Assembly (NCBI RefSeq): GCF_000219625.1
Contig: NC_018217.1
Coordinates: forward strand, 2,356,001-2,420,000
DNA length: 64,000 nucleotides
DNA from: Zymoseptoria tritici IPO323
Lineage: Eukaryota; Ascomycota; Dothideomycetes; Mycosphaerellales; Mycosphaerellaceae
Direction: 5' to 3'
The notes below the pieces were generated by a model that was not told the origin of the DNA, made no database searches, and worked only from the letters and a program-made list of their open reading frames with translations. Positions 1 through 10,982 of the stretch are shown in pieces. Made by a program: the position numbers and the translations under genes. Position 1 is the stretch's first letter. Each line of letters begins with the position of its first letter.

Positions 1-970
1 TCTCCACCATCCAGGAAGGAGCAGTCGCCATTGACCTCGCATTCCCATCCTCCGCCAACACCGGCACCGCCTCTCCACTTCACATCCGGTACCTTCTCCG
101 CCACGGCGGGATCCCAGCTGCCTTTTACTGCGGAGAAGTCTGGGTTCTCCTGAGCCTTGCCACGACGCACGAACTTGCTGAAGCTGGCGGTGAAGCAATT
201 GAAGTCCTCGGCGGTGTCGTCCTCAGGCATGTTTCCGGTCAGCACGCGGCCGATGGCGATCATGGCTGCGGCATGCGAGCATATCAGGATTGCTTTGGGA
301 CCATTGGGATCTGCATCCGCCGCGGCGATGAGATGCGAAAGACAGTATGCCACGCGGTCGTGGAGTTGTGGGATGCTTTCGCCTTTGGTGCTCGGTACGA
401 TGATGGCTTCTCGGTCTTGCTGAAGATTCGGGAAATGCTCGTTCAGGACTTCGATGGTAGCTGGTGAAGGGTGGTCGAAGCGTGCCTGGCCGTAGAACTC
501 GCCCACACCACGCTCGAGGTTGATAGTGGCCTTCTTGGGGTCTATCTTGCTGAGCTCCGTCGTGAATGGTTGCAGTGTTTGGATGCAGCGATAGAAAGGT
601 GAGCTGTAGATCTTGTCCACCGGTGGCGAGAGCGAGATCAGATGCTTTCCGAGCTGCTTCGCCTGGGCAACGCCGTAGCTAGCCAAGGCTGGGTCTGCAA
701 CGATTCCAGTCGGCGAGGGGATGTTCGAGTCGTAGTGGCCAGTTGAAGGATCTACGGACCAGTTGCTCCTGTACTGTGTGAATGTCAGTCCCGGGTAATG
801 AATATGCGCACGAGTTGGGCGAGCTCTAGTCGGTAAATGTGCTGCCGCGACTGCCCCATCTGGCAAAGTCCCTTCATCACATGCTCAAAGGCAAATCATC
901 CGCCGCTAAGGACAAGACAAAGGCACCAACTCACCCCGTGACGAACAACGTAAACCACCTCCAGCACCAT
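1..970 (-). CDS. TFC7: TFIIIC tau55-like subunit (histidine phosphatase fold), 3' end beyond window
   Basis: Two exons are visible: 970-935 (12 codons, beginning MVLEVVYVVRHG) and 773 down to the window edge, joined across a GTGAGT...CAG intron (934-774). The joined frame has about 269 codons with no stop. It shows the histidine-phosphatase RHG signature at residues 10-12, followed by YRSNW, and a second conserved His in ILICSHAAAMIA. In fungi this domain arrangement, with the start so close to RHG, is typical of the Tfc7/tau55 subunit of the RNA polymerase III factor TFIIIC, a nuclear protein whose phosphatase fold is used mainly structurally. The alternative is a generic phosphoglycerate-mutase-like phosphatase. 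The C-terminal tail is missing, so length cannot be compared. Start ATG at 970-968. Confidence 0.72.
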
Positions 971-1975
971 CTTCGCGTTGTCGACTTTCTGTTCGATGTT
1001 GTGAAGCAAGTTTGAAGTCGTTGTAAAGCCGAATTCGACTTGGGAAGCCGGACGGACCTCGGCCTCAGTTCCGACAAAACAGCCTGAAGATGGAATCTCT
1101 TGAATGTCAAGTGAATTGGAACGATTCCAGGTTGTCATGGAAGTTGAACTGATATTACTCCTTGCTTGGGTGAAGTACGGAACACGCTCTATCAACAAAT
1201 TGTGATTCGTCCTCGCTTCCATAAAACTCATGAATTAGTGCCTCAGTGCTACTTGATGCATGTTTGCTCGCTGGCAAACACGAATATGACACTGCATCCT
1301 TACGCTCGTCCAACGTCCTGACCGCTCATCCTCAGATACGGTTCGCCTGTAGCCGGCAGAGACAGCACTCCGCCTCAAAGGGATCATCGCCTCTCCTTTC
1401 CACCAAACCCCGACACAGCCTTCTATCCTCAGCATCCCTTGACTGCACTGACCTCTTCCGCAGTCCTGGCGATGGTCCCGCAGTCGCTGCAAGGCAAGAA
1501 GCACCGCAATCTTCACCGTTATGGTCGACAGGACCAGAGGATTGGCAACGGTCTAGGACAACTCCCTTGTGGTTTGTGACCATGTACCTCATCTCATCTA
1601 GTCGACGACCGTCGAGTTGGGTAAACCGCGTCCGTGTGCTGCTCATCGGGCTTCTATGCTTGGACAGATGGGCGGGCAGACAATCAAATTCGATGATCCG
1701 TCAGCACCCACGGCCAGGCTCTGAGCCATCGCTGACAATCTCATAGCAGCTTTGGATTCATCTCCAACTACTGCCGTCTTCGTGCCAAGCTCTTCGACGA
1801 GGCCTGTTGATCACAAGAGTGTGATGCGGCTCCTGATGGCTCGTCTCGTTGGCATCGTAGCCCAGGACCATCTTCAGACCCCTCAAATTGATTGGCCATT
1901 TCCCAGAGCATTGTCTTTGCAACACTGGCAGTCGAAAGTGGCATCCCTAGTAGGTATGAGATTTCTCAGCCTTCC
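971..1975. other. Intergenic, Tfc7-like promoter and MTW1 3' flank
   Basis: About 1 kb between two co-oriented minus-strand genes. Open frames of up to about 165 codons exist on both strands but show no recognisable domain and overlap each other, so I read them as chance frames. I see no repeat or RNA gene here. Confidence 0.5.
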
Positions 1976-2941
1976 TCACGCACCACCAGACCTTCCATTC
2001 TCAGCCCCTGCAAGCGCCTGCGCAACAGCCTCGATACCCTCCAGCTCATCGCGGCCCACTTTCCTCCCAGTAGCGATCGAGGCACCAGCAGAAGCCTCCA
2101 CATCGATGCCCTTCCTCTCCAGAGCCCTCCTGCTTTGATTGTGTAGATATCTCCTTCTCCTGCCCTCAATGGAGTCTTCATCGTCAAGTCGCATTTGCCG
2201 TGTATTAGGTATCGTCCGCATCGCATCTTTCAATTGGTCCAAAAGTCGGCGTAATGCTGGAATCTGGTTCACAGCGTATTGCGTATCCTGGGTGAGTTGC
2301 TGTGCGTTGGCAGTTTGGGCGGAAGAGTTGAGGAATGCGAAGGGTGATTCGCTCTCGTCGCCTTCTTGCGACTTCGCTTCGGCTCCGATCAGCGTTGTCA
2401 GTTGTGACAGAATCGCGGCATTCTTCGCTTCCTCTGCCTTGAGCATCGTGTTCAGTTTCGCGGTCTCGTTGAGCTTGCGCCGCTGAAGCTGGACTTCCTC
2501 AGGCGACGGGACGTTCTCCGCGCCGGCGATGTCTACGCCTTGATAGTGGTCCAGTCGTACCCAGTTCGCCAAATCCTCCTCATCGTGTCCGACAGCGAGA
2601 ATGTTTCGCAGCGTGTAGATCTCGAATTTGTCAAAGTCCTTGTCCACCGTCGCGTTCAGCAAACTCTCCAGCTTCACGATGCCATTGTCAATCTCATTTT
2701 GCTTCAACTCTGCAAGCGCATCTCGTCTAGCAGCTTCACTGGGCAAAGCTTTGGCGACACTATCGTCCAATGTGAAGCCGAGCTGTTCTGCTGTTGTCCC
2801 TCCAAATCCTTCTTCGATCGCATTCACCGCGCGGAAGACGAGTTCGTTCACGGTATTGATGATATCGTCCAGAAGGGTCAGTGGAGTGTAGCGGAAGTGC
2901 TCTGTCAGCAGCGCAGTCGTCGTCTGAGTGCTCGCTGCCAT
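1976..2941 (-). CDS. MTW1: Kinetochore protein Mis12/Mtw1
   Basis: Single exon of 321 residues, ATG at 2941-2939. The N-terminus (TEHFRYTPLTLLDDIINTVNELVFRAV, positions about 14-40, quoted in part) is the hallmark start of the Mis12 family: a short helical head in which aromatic and Leu residues pack against Nnf1. It is followed by long charged helices predicted to form the coiled-coil stalk of the Mis12/MIND complex. That complex links CENP-C and the inner kinetochore to Ndc80 and Spc105/KNL1. The C-terminal third is basic (RRRRYLHNQSRRALERKG) and low in complexity, as in filamentous fungi. Length is normal for the family. No intron is needed. The Tfc7-like gene lies downstream on the same strand. 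Confidence 0.9.
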   Translation of the reverse strand: MAASTQTTTALLTEHFRYTPLTLLDDIINTVNELVFRAVNAIEEGFGGTTAEQLGFTLDDSVAKALPSEAARRDALAELKQNEIDNGIVKLESLLNATVDKDFDKFEIYTLRNILAVGHDEEDLANWVRLDHYQGVDIAGAENVPSPEEVQLQRRKLNETAKLNTMLKAEEAKNAAILSQLTTLIGAEAKSQEGDESESPFAFLNSSAQTANAQQLTQDTQYAVNQIPALRRLLDQLKDAMRTIPNTRQMRLDDEDSIEGRRRRYLHNQSRRALERKGIDVEASAGASIATGRKVGRDELEGIEAVAQALAGAENGRSGGA

Positions 2942-3313
2942 GATAGCGATTGCATGTGCCGGCGTTGATGCTCTCGGGATGCCGGCGCAAAGAATATTGC
3001 GCAGGAAAATAGTCGCGTCGAGATGTTCGAAGACGTGAATGTCGGGGTAGATCTAAACAGACCCCGCATGTGGCTGAGGAACACCGAAATTATCGATCGC
3101 GCTGCTCAACTTCCTCCAGATCGCATTGAGCTACACCTATGAAATACAGTCTAATAAATGTGTATGCTTGCATCAAGCGACCAGCTCCACAACGATGCAT
3201 CAGAATGAACATGCCCACCGCCCGTCTTCCAAATCTCGCGCTTTGCTTCAACGCCGACCATGCCATGTTTTGTCTCTGCTTCAAAATTCGACGTCCTTCC
3301 CAGCGCGGCACTC
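2942..3313. other. Intergenic, MTW1 promoter and 3' flank of EBP gene
   Basis: 370 bp with no convincing coding or RNA feature. It includes the 5' flank of MTW1 and the 3' flank of the sterol-isomerase-like gene, both transcribed on the minus strand. Confidence 0.5.
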
Positions 3314-4106
3314 CTACCGGACTTTCTTCGAAGAGTCAAGCTTCGAGGCTGCGGTGAATGCAGCCGATGTCCTCTTGCAGCTCTGATACATCAACACTGA
3401 GAAGTTCATTAGCCGCCTGTTCATGTCATGCTCGAGATCGGGGTTTACACTCACGTCCGGGAATCACGATCCAGATGAAGTTCATGAAGACGAAGTAAAA
3501 CCAGAAGTAGAGGAACTCTGGGCGCGAGTATGTCTTGCCCAGAATGATGTGGTCGAACGCGCTGGTGGCGTAGTAGAGGACGTCGCCGTAGAATTGTCCG
3601 AGGGACACAATGAGTTGCAGCGGGAATCGCATGGGATGCTTGCGAATGATCATGTAGGCGACGATCAAGCAGCCTGGTCCCCATAGCCAAGCAGTGACGC
3701 TCTCCATGCACAGCACGAAAGCATCATTGGTGAGGTACCGCGAGTCGCCGTGTGCGTACTCCTTCCAAAGCTGTCCAAGGATGGTCTGCTTGGAGCCCAT
3801 GGTGTAGAAGTTGAGCGAATAGTAACCTTCAAAGCAGAGGTGAATGGCGCCAGAAAGGACAAACCACATGGTCGTGGCGAGGTCCAGTCCGTTCATGTGA
3901 GGCTGGGTCGATTTGGCGACGACATAGGTCGCTGTGAAGAGTATGCCGCATGCTCCAAAGAAGAGGGTCAGCAGGTAAGGCACGCTGTTCTCGTTGGCAG
4001 CATAGTTTGCAATGAAGCTGCCCACGGGAAGGTAGGGGTTGTCTGCAACGACGTGCGCCATCTTCGTGGCATTCGAAGCGATGTTGTCGAGGACTGCGGC
4101 AGACAT
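3314..4106 (-). CDS. EBP-type (EXPERA) delta8-delta7 sterol isomerase-like membrane protein
   Basis: Two exons, 4106-3455 and 3396-3314, joined across a 58-nt GTGAGT...CAG intron give 244 residues. Several hydrophobic spans fit the EXPERA fold in the ER membrane. Residues matching the human EBP catalytic set are present: His89 and Glu93 in AIHLCFEGYY, Glu135 in CMESVTAW, and the GQFYGDVLYY helix at about 170-180. The spliced C-terminus reads IPGLLMYQS and ends in a basic KKVR tail, consistent with ER residence. The family converts delta8 to delta7 sterols. Fungi usually use the unrelated Erg2 for this step, so the substrate here is uncertain. The unspliced reading ends in unrelated residues, which supports the intron. 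Confidence 0.85.
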
Positions 4107-4861
4107 CGTGTGATTGATGGTGTCTGGAAGGTCCAAGGAGGTTTCTGTGGTGGGAAAGCAAGGAGGAAAGTCACACAGTGTCAGAGGCAGGTGTTGTAGC
4201 AACGTGTGTGCTTCCAAGATTTAATAGTAAGCGTCTACCTGGTCTAGGCCCTTGTGATAAAAGTCGCGCCCGGCTATAGAAGGCTTGTGCGAAAAGGGAT
4301 TCGCGCCGGCGACAACCAGATCGTAAGATTATCATCATCGCATCGAACCATTTCGGAGAGAATCGTGCCTGAGGCAGAGAATGCTGCGAATGAGACACTC
4401 GACTGTACGCTTGGATACCAGGTAGTAAATTAAACGACAAGAGGGCCAGCGTCGAGTCAATGGCCGTTTGTACGAGGTTACGTTGAAGATGATTTGCGCG
4501 ATATTCGCGATGCTCTTGCTTCGCAGCGTCCGAGCAGCACCTCTTGAGTCTTGACTCTTGCGGCCCGCTCCAGTCATCCTTGTGCAATCAGTTCCCGGTA
4601 GCCCAGCTCCCGCACGACCCTTGAAGACATCCTCGGGCCTCGTGTTTGCCGTCCCATGTCACTGGGATTCTGACCTGATAACAAGAGTGATGGAACCTCC
4701 TGACAGGATCTCATTACCTCAGATTGTCCGTCCACTCCACTCGCAGACATCCTGCTCTACGTTAGCGATTCGGCCATACGATAGTCCTGCGCCACCTCAT
4801 GTCGAAGCTTGTCACCAGCCTGTAGCCAACGGTGTAGCGTGCTCCCTGAGGTTGAGTAGTA

Positions 4862-5077
4862 GGTGTCAATATTCAGTGAAAAGATCGGCGTCCGCACAAC
4901 TCTTTTCCTGTGCTGTCTTTCCGCACGATGAAAGCTGGTGTAGGAAGCGACTAAGCCGCAGCGAATACAACAGTGCAATTTTCGAAGCGATTGGAGTACT
5001 CGTTGTTGCGTCGTGTTGGTATCAAGTTCTCGGATTCCGGGGGATCGCTAGCGTCATTTTCACTGAATATTGACACC
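4862..5077. mobile_element. 216-bp MITE-like element with 21-bp perfect terminal inverted repeats
   Basis: The left end GGTGTCAATATTCAGTGAAA (4862-4881, the match continuing one base) is repeated as its exact reverse complement at 5077-5057. One flanking position differs, and three more outside it match, so the repeat may be 25 bp with one mismatch. The 170-bp interior has no coding capacity. The size and structure fit a non-autonomous DNA transposon. I could not identify a clear target-site duplication, so superfamily and exact ends are open. Confidence 0.65.
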
Positions 5078-5872
5078 CACTGTGCGAGCTACCGCAGACT
5101 GCGATCGGCAATCAACACAATTTCTGTTGTGGAATCAAGGAGTATACCCTCGATGTGGTCGGCGATGTACTGATCGGAGGTGTGACGGAACAATGAAGAT
5201 GTGGTCTTCGTCTGGCATGGTCACTCTCAAGTCAGCCTCATTGCGGCCAATGGCTGCAGTGGGTGGTAAGCTCATTCCGAATGCGCCGACAAGATCCACA
5301 GGAGAATGAACGCGAGGCATGCGATTGTCATGATAATCTGATGAAGTTGTAATAAGGAAGGATCTCTTATATGTATAATCTCTAAGATCTGGGTTCTACT
5401 CCATTTGTCATAGATCAAAAGGCTGTTTGCAACATCCATTTTGGCGATGTGCAAAATGTGAAACTTCTTGGCGTCGGCGGAGGCGGCCTTGTTCTCCTTC
5501 GCCTTGTACAGACGCTTAGGCTTCAATTCGATCGGCCGATCGCGGGCGGTGCCTCAAGATTATCGCCTATGACCGGGACACTTCGCTTCGTGACCTACAC
5601 ACTTCTGCGTTCTCTCTCACAGCACACACGACCACGGCTTCTACACACCCGTTAACGGAACAAACTCGACGACCTCTATTGAGAGCTGAATTTCTCGACC
5701 TTCACAGACAATTTCCACACCGACTCGGACCTCCCAGGCGGGAACGCGGCCGTGTTGACTCCCGCGGGCACGGCTGACCGGTCGCATTATCTGCGCGCGC
5801 TCAACGACGACGACATGAATTCTCCTTGCTCCAACCACCAACACTTTCACAATCATGTCGATTACTGGGAAT

Positions 5873-5900
5873 GAGGCTCAGGGAGGCTCAGTGAGGCTCA
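5873..5900. repeat. Three tandem copies of a 10-bp unit (GAGGCTCA core)
   Basis: The octamer GAGGCTCA recurs at 5873, 5883 and 5893 with two-base spacers. It is a small local duplication of unknown significance. Confidence 0.6.
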
Positions 5901-6887
5901 ATATTGGGCGCCATGGTAACGCGATGTTGGAAATATGGGCCACCTATCATCGGGACGGACACGAGGCCCAAAAAATCTGGATCTGTTTTATGCAGCAGAC
6001 TTGGAGCAACTCCGCAACCTGGACGCATCGACTAAGCGACTGATGATCTTAATGGCATTCTATCTACGTTAGACCATCTGGAAGCATGGAGCAGAAATGC
6101 TCGCAAGAATTGTTTTGGACTATTGATCGGACTGGAAGATTGCCTCCAAGTCTGCACCATTTCTAGCCTCGCGAGAACCTTCATTGACTTGCCAAAGAGT
6201 TGACAGAGCTATCCACCCTCTCCTGTGCAGACTGCGCTCTCCAAAGCCACCGAGGTGCAATCGTGCAGCCAGTCTGAGAAGGGACTATGGAGGTACAAGG
6301 TCAAAACAGAATTTCGGCGGAGGCGGCGATACAGGCACATGGGAGCCGCTAGCGCTCTTCACACGCGGACGCTCTTTCCTTGCTTGGCGGGTCTCACCAT
6401 GATGCAAGAGCGAACGAACCTTTGATGATGCGGACGGTCCTCACTCGTGGGTAATCACACGACACGAACACCTCTCTTCAATTCTCTCTTTAATTCGAAG
6501 ACACAATCGCCATCAACGCCATCTGTTTCAACGATATCGACTACGATATGCTGTTCAAGATGCGGGAGCGCTCTCTGGAAGAAGATCAACCATGGCGCTC
6601 GACCGACCTCGCTGCCTTCGTCCCCAAGCTAAGATACACGAAGCAATATAAAGGAACCTCCTCGACCGTCAACGCCATGTAATCATATCCAAGAAACATC
6701 TGCTGGACTGGCAGCCTCTGACCGGACACCTGGGTATCGACCTGCTAGCCGAATTGCGACTGCAACTCCTCCACCGAACGCCTTTTTCATCGGTCCACCC
6801 ACGCTCTCCTGCTCAGGATGAACACTCCCAGCTACTCAATCGCAAGTCGTGCGATCCGATCTTCGCAGGACCACGAAGACAGGCACT

Positions 6888-8205
6888 TCATTGGAATCCC
6901 ATCTCCTGATCTTGATGAGGTTGCATATAGCTGCCGTACTGCGCATTGGCCTGGTTGCCCTCGATAATCCGGTCGAGAGCTGCCATATCCTGCTGTGTGT
7001 TGAAGGCAAATTGGCTGCCGTCGCCTTGTGGACTCGCCAGATGCTGCATCATGCTGTTGGAAGAAGACATTCCCGGTCCCGCCAAGGAGTGTGCACGCGC
7101 TGTGTGGCCCTTCTGAAAGGATGGCCTGCCTCCGGAGAACGAATGAGATCTTGAGAAGTCCTCGCCAAACACTGGAGATTGTACTGGAGAGTCGATGCTG
7201 TCTTGCGATGGTGAACCACGCTTGATGCAGTCAGAAGCATGGCCGGCAGTCCGTACTGCCATGACCTGCTCCTGAGCTTTGTTCTGGTTGTATGCGTGCA
7301 TGTCACTGCAAGTGCAGCCTTGCGTCTTATCGTGCATGAGAGCGAGAGAACGCAGCTCGGAAAACTCATCGCGGAGCTCTCGAGCTTCTTGCTTCAGCCT
7401 GGTGTTCTGGTATCCTGCGATTCTGGCCGCTTCCTCGAGATCTTCCGTGTTGTTCTTCTTCTTGGCTCGACACTTCGCCGCTGCGAGACGATTCTTCTCG
7501 CGATACTTTTCCCGCTTGTCATCTCCGTCTGAAGGACTCTCCATCCTACCGCTGAAGCTCTCCTTCTTCGCTCTCTTTGCTTTCGAGTGTCGGGAGTTGG
7601 CAGCATTGCGAGCTCGCTCTGACTTTGCTGATGTAGTGGCTTGCTCCTTCGCATCGACAGAGTCATGGCGACCTGCGGGTTCTACAGAAGATGTCTCCTC
7701 TGGTGGTGTGATTTGGCCGAACTGGGAGATGCTGCCGCCACTTCTCGACATTGCACCTGCTGCTTGAGCACGACTCTGCGGAAGAGCCTGCATGGGCATG
7801 GGCATTTGCATCTGCTCAGACCATGACGGATCGAGTGGAGACGGTTCACCTGGCTGGGTATACATCATTTGTGGAAGGGATGGATTGCTAATAACGCTGG
7901 GAGGTGTGTCGCCATCGCTGTAGGATTGTCAGATCCATTGTGATCAAAGCAGGAATGTCACAGTGGGATACACACCTGGTTGCACTCATGGCATAGTAGG
8001 GCTGGAGACCATTGTTGATCCCAGGATTCTGGCTGAAAGGTGAAAGACCGCGCTGCATGGCGGCGTGAAACTGCTCGTCGTCTTCGCCGAACATGAATGC
8101 CGATGATGGATCGAATGCGGGGTCGTTCATTGTGGAAGGCGGCATTGGGCTGGAATTGTGCTGAAATTGGGTTTGGAATTGCCCGTCGGACTGGTACCTG
8201 GACAT
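6888..8205 (-). CDS. bZIP transcription factor (ATF/CREB-like)
   Basis: Exons 8205-7976 and 7917-6888 give 419 residues. The 58-nt intron starts GTGTGT and ends CTACAG, restoring the Ser codon at the join. The basic region KREKYREKNRLAAAKCRAKKK (first 20 residues from about 211) carries the bZIP N-x7-R/K spacing in NRLAAAKCR. A leucine-zipper-like heptad pattern follows to about residue 255, then HDKTQGCTCSDMHAYN, a Cys/His tail resembling that found after the zipper in fungal ATF-type factors. The N-terminal 200 residues are rich in Pro, Gln, Met and Ser, as in activation domains. Expected role: nuclear DNA-binding regulator at CRE-like sites, often stress linked. I cannot assign it to AtfA or AtfB. 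Confidence 0.85.
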
Positions 8206-9420
8206 GATCTGGTGTGTTGAGTTGAGCAGCGCTCGATATCTATTGCGTAGTCGTGGTGGAGCTCCGTCTGGGAAGGAAGTTTTGGTACAAGGATGGCGGG
8301 CGCGCGAGCGGCGACAGCGATTTTCTGCTGTGCTGGAGACCTAAAAGTCTCAAACCGCGGCCTGGACGTGAGTACAACAAGGTGGAATGCCTTGAGATGG
8401 TCAGAGGTGAGTCGACGGTAGGTGTGAAGACGTGTATTGTGAAATCGTGTCGAGTGGCGAATGCGCGAAAGCTCGGGTTTGCTGCTGCTGATAGCGGGGA
8501 CCTCGCGGAGTGGACTCCCTTGCTCGGTTTCTGAAGGGAATGCAATGGCAGCGGAGTGTTGATGAATGCTGTAGAAGTGGGAGTGGCAATATTGCTCTCG
8601 ACGTGCGAATGTTTTGTGTACAAGGCAGATCTGCTTTGGTGCGAGAGTGACGCTGGGCCTCGCAGCAGTTTCGCGCCGTCTCCGTGCTTCCTCTCTTGTG
8701 GTCGCTTGGAAACTCTCTTCTCTGTCGAAGCGGAGCTGGCTGCGTCGTTTCCCCACCAAGACGTGCGCTAGTGACGCCCGACCATCGCGATCCGACAACG
8801 TGTCCCCTGCTTCTTCATCACCAGCTGCGGCCTCCGCTCCGCTGCCCGCTGTGTGTGAAGATGCCCCTGCTCTCCTCACAGTCCGAGACGATCCGAGAAC
8901 TTTGCCACCTGCTCTGTGTTTGCTGCAGCTCCACATGAATGGCAGTTGCGAGAGAAATGATTTCAGCCGTGCTCATCGAGCGGAGCCGCATGGTAATCTA
9001 AGGTAACTCTGTTTCTGGTAAGGCGATGAACTCTGTTTCGCTCCCCAGGTAGTGCATTTTGTAGGCCGCGGTTTCTGGAGACCGGCGGTCTTGTCCCATT
9101 CGGCGGTCTTGTCCCATTGTCCTCCATTGACTGGCTGTCATCGAAGATCGTCAGCATCCCGACAAAGAGAGATCGGTACTCGCAGCTGCCAATTTCGACT
9201 TCCTCTTCCCGCCCGTGTCGAATGAGACGATCAGTCAAGACACACAAGACACGGCCAATCGCGCCGACGATACGATCGGTATGCGTTACCCGAGCGCCGT
9301 CTCCACTTACCATGACCACATCACCCGCTACGATTCCGATTCGTCGCCGGAACGATCGCCGAAAAATGCCCTCGGGAATGCTTCCGTCCTCCGACACGAT
9401 GAACGCACATGGTTGGCCCT
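8206..9420. other. Upstream region of the bZIP gene
   Basis: Probable promoter and 5' leader of the bZIP gene. Several long open frames occur on both strands, but those I checked begin with non-ATG codons and show no domain. At 9083-9118 an 18-bp unit (CGGCGGTCTTGTCCCATT) is perfectly duplicated in tandem. Confidence 0.45.
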
Positions 9421-9455
9421 TGTTGCACGCAGTGCAATATAAAGTTGTAGGTGGT
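8963..9455 (-). pseudogene. Possible remnant of an unknown protein gene abutting the AT-rich island
   Basis: A minus-strand frame of about 160 codons runs from just inside the AT-rich island to a stop at 8963. It has no ATG at its beginning and opens right after a TGA near 9458. Its first residues contain a C-x2-C-x6-C cluster (YCTACNKGQPCAF) followed by SEDGSIPEG and a basic stretch. I do not recognise a family. It could be the tail of a gene cut by the transposon-rich block, or chance. Confidence 0.25.
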
Positions 9456-9972
9456 CAGCCAAAAACTGGTTTGGCCGCTACTCGCGTCTAATTAGTCGCT
9501 TAATTCTGCAAGCGCCTTAGCGGCTTCCCTCGCGGAACGTCGACTTCGTCGCTTTAGCTACCTCTCTCTACTTAGATAACTAAGTAACTACTTATTAGAT
9601 AACAACGCTATTAATATAGTATAGACTATACGTTAGTAGAAGTCGGAATATGCTATTAAATCTAGCTATTTACCTATATAGTAGCTAATATAGCTATAAA
9701 AGCCCTAAAAGCCCTAAGAAAGTATTTCTTAGTATAGGCGACTTAGTTCTTTTATATATAGTCTAGTATATAAGAGCGTACGTATTCTAGCCTTTAGATA
9801 TATAACGTTCTACCTAGAATCTTTAACTATAGTTCAAAGTAAGAAAAGCGCTTAAACATAGATATATTAAAGTAAGAGTATACTTTCTAGATTAGTAGCT
9901 AATAGTATAAGAGACTAAAAATATACTCTAATAGCGTTAAGTTTATAATAGAAGTTAATTAATAAGTAAATA

Positions 9973-10650
9973 AATAGATTAACAAACTAACGGACTAACG
10001 GACTAATTGTCAGAGGCTGGTGCCTGAGGCTGCATCGGCTGTGCCGATGCCTGGGCCAACGCCCAACGGACGAACGCCGGTTCAGAAATCCACTAGGCCG
10101 AATCGGGAACAAGCTTCCTTTCGGCCGACTGGAAGGCCACGTATGCGCCAAGCGACGCTACGCGCACACACAGCTTATACTCGACGTTCCGTTGTTCTAG
10201 ATAGATCTTCTTTTCGGTAGCTTTAGAATTTCATACATTCGGATCTGGACCTTTGTGCGCAACTTCGGTTCAGACCCTTACACTAATAGACTAATAAACT
10301 AATAGACTAACGTACAAACAGACTAACAAACTAATAAACTAACGAACTAATAGACTAATAAATTAATAAACTAACGCACTAATAGACTAATAGACTAATA
10401 AATTAATAGACTAATAAACTAATAGACTAATAAACTAACAGACTAATATATAAACAGACTAATAAACTAATAAACTAATAAACTAACAGACTAACATATA
10501 AACAGACTAATAAACTAATAAAATAACGAACTAATAAACTAACGAACTAATAAACTAACGAACTAATAAACTAACGAACTAATAAACTAATAGACTAACG
10601 TACTAATAGACTAATAGACTAATAAACTTATAAACTAGCGGACTAGTAAA
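9973..10650. repeat. Period-8 minisatellite (ACTAAYRR unit), interrupted by a solo LTR
   Basis: Units such as ACTAATAA, ACTAATAG and ACTAACGA are repeated for roughly 360 bp to the right of the LTR (10283-10650) and about 35 bp to its left (9973-10007). Variation is mostly A/G and C/T at the last three positions. The array was evidently one block before the LTR entered. Confidence 0.75.
10008..10282. mobile_element. Solo LTR (275 bp) with CTAAT target duplication
   Basis: The segment begins TGTCAGAGGC and ends GACCCTTACA, giving the TGT...ACA termini of retroviral-type LTRs; the ends TGTCAG and CTTACA match as inverted repeats at five of six bases. It is flanked by CTAAT at 10003-10007 and 10283-10287. 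Because CTAAT is also part of the surrounding array, the duplication is supportive but not independent. The LTR body is GC-rich compared with its surroundings. No internal retroelement sequence remains. Confidence 0.7.
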
Positions 10651-10767
10651 GCTTAATTAAAAAATATAATATAGAATAAACTATTAAAATTTTTTATGTC
10701 TCGACCGGACGATTTACTAGGCACTCTCCTAAGAAAAGTACGCAATGCCTAATATCGACCGGCCGGG

Positions 10768-10982
10768 TGTCACATCTGCCTCCGCCGAATACCGACAATC
10801 GGCATCTGATCCCCTGCCTCAGCGGCATATGCACCCCTACTAGGGCCTTTTGAGCTCGTTTGAGCCAGATTGCGCCCGTAGTATAAGGATACGTAGAATC
10901 TCCTCCTTCCGAGAGAGTATCGAATCGAGTCTGTTCTGAAGTGATTCATACTGCTACTCTATTCTTAACTGCACCTTTTACA
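10768..10982. mobile_element. Second, unrelated solo LTR (215 bp) with CCGGG target duplication
   Basis: The segment begins TGTCACATCTGCC and ends CCTTTTACA. It is bounded by CCGGG at 10763-10767 and 10983-10987, a clean 5-bp target duplication in non-repetitive context. Its sequence differs from the LTR at 10008. It represents an LTR retrotransposon lost by recombination between its LTRs. Confidence 0.75.

Larger units (their letters stand above)
4107..6887. other. Gene-poor 2.8-kb stretch with a MITE-like element
   Basis: No gene with a recognisable product. The region holds a short inverted-repeat element (4862-5077) and three direct copies of GAGGCTCA at 10-bp spacing (5873-5900). At 6490-6910 two staggered plus-strand open stretches look protein-like but lack a start codon; they are described under findings. 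The rest may be upstream sequence of the EBP gene and 3' flank of the bZIP gene. Confidence 0.45.

Noticed and set aside
1246..1746. 166-codon plus-strand frame upstream of the Tfc7-like gene
   Set aside because: No domain, overlaps other frames of similar length on the opposite strand, and amino-acid content looks random (Ser/Arg/Leu rich).
8127..8936. 269-codon minus-strand frame upstream of the bZIP gene
   Set aside because: It overlaps the first codons of the bZIP gene in another frame, is Arg/Ser/His rich without domain, and is most likely leader or promoter sequence.
10283..10650. Possible telomere-like or CRISPR-like array
   Set aside because: The unit is 8 bp of ACTAAYRR without unique spacers and does not match TTAGGG; it is a simple minisatellite.
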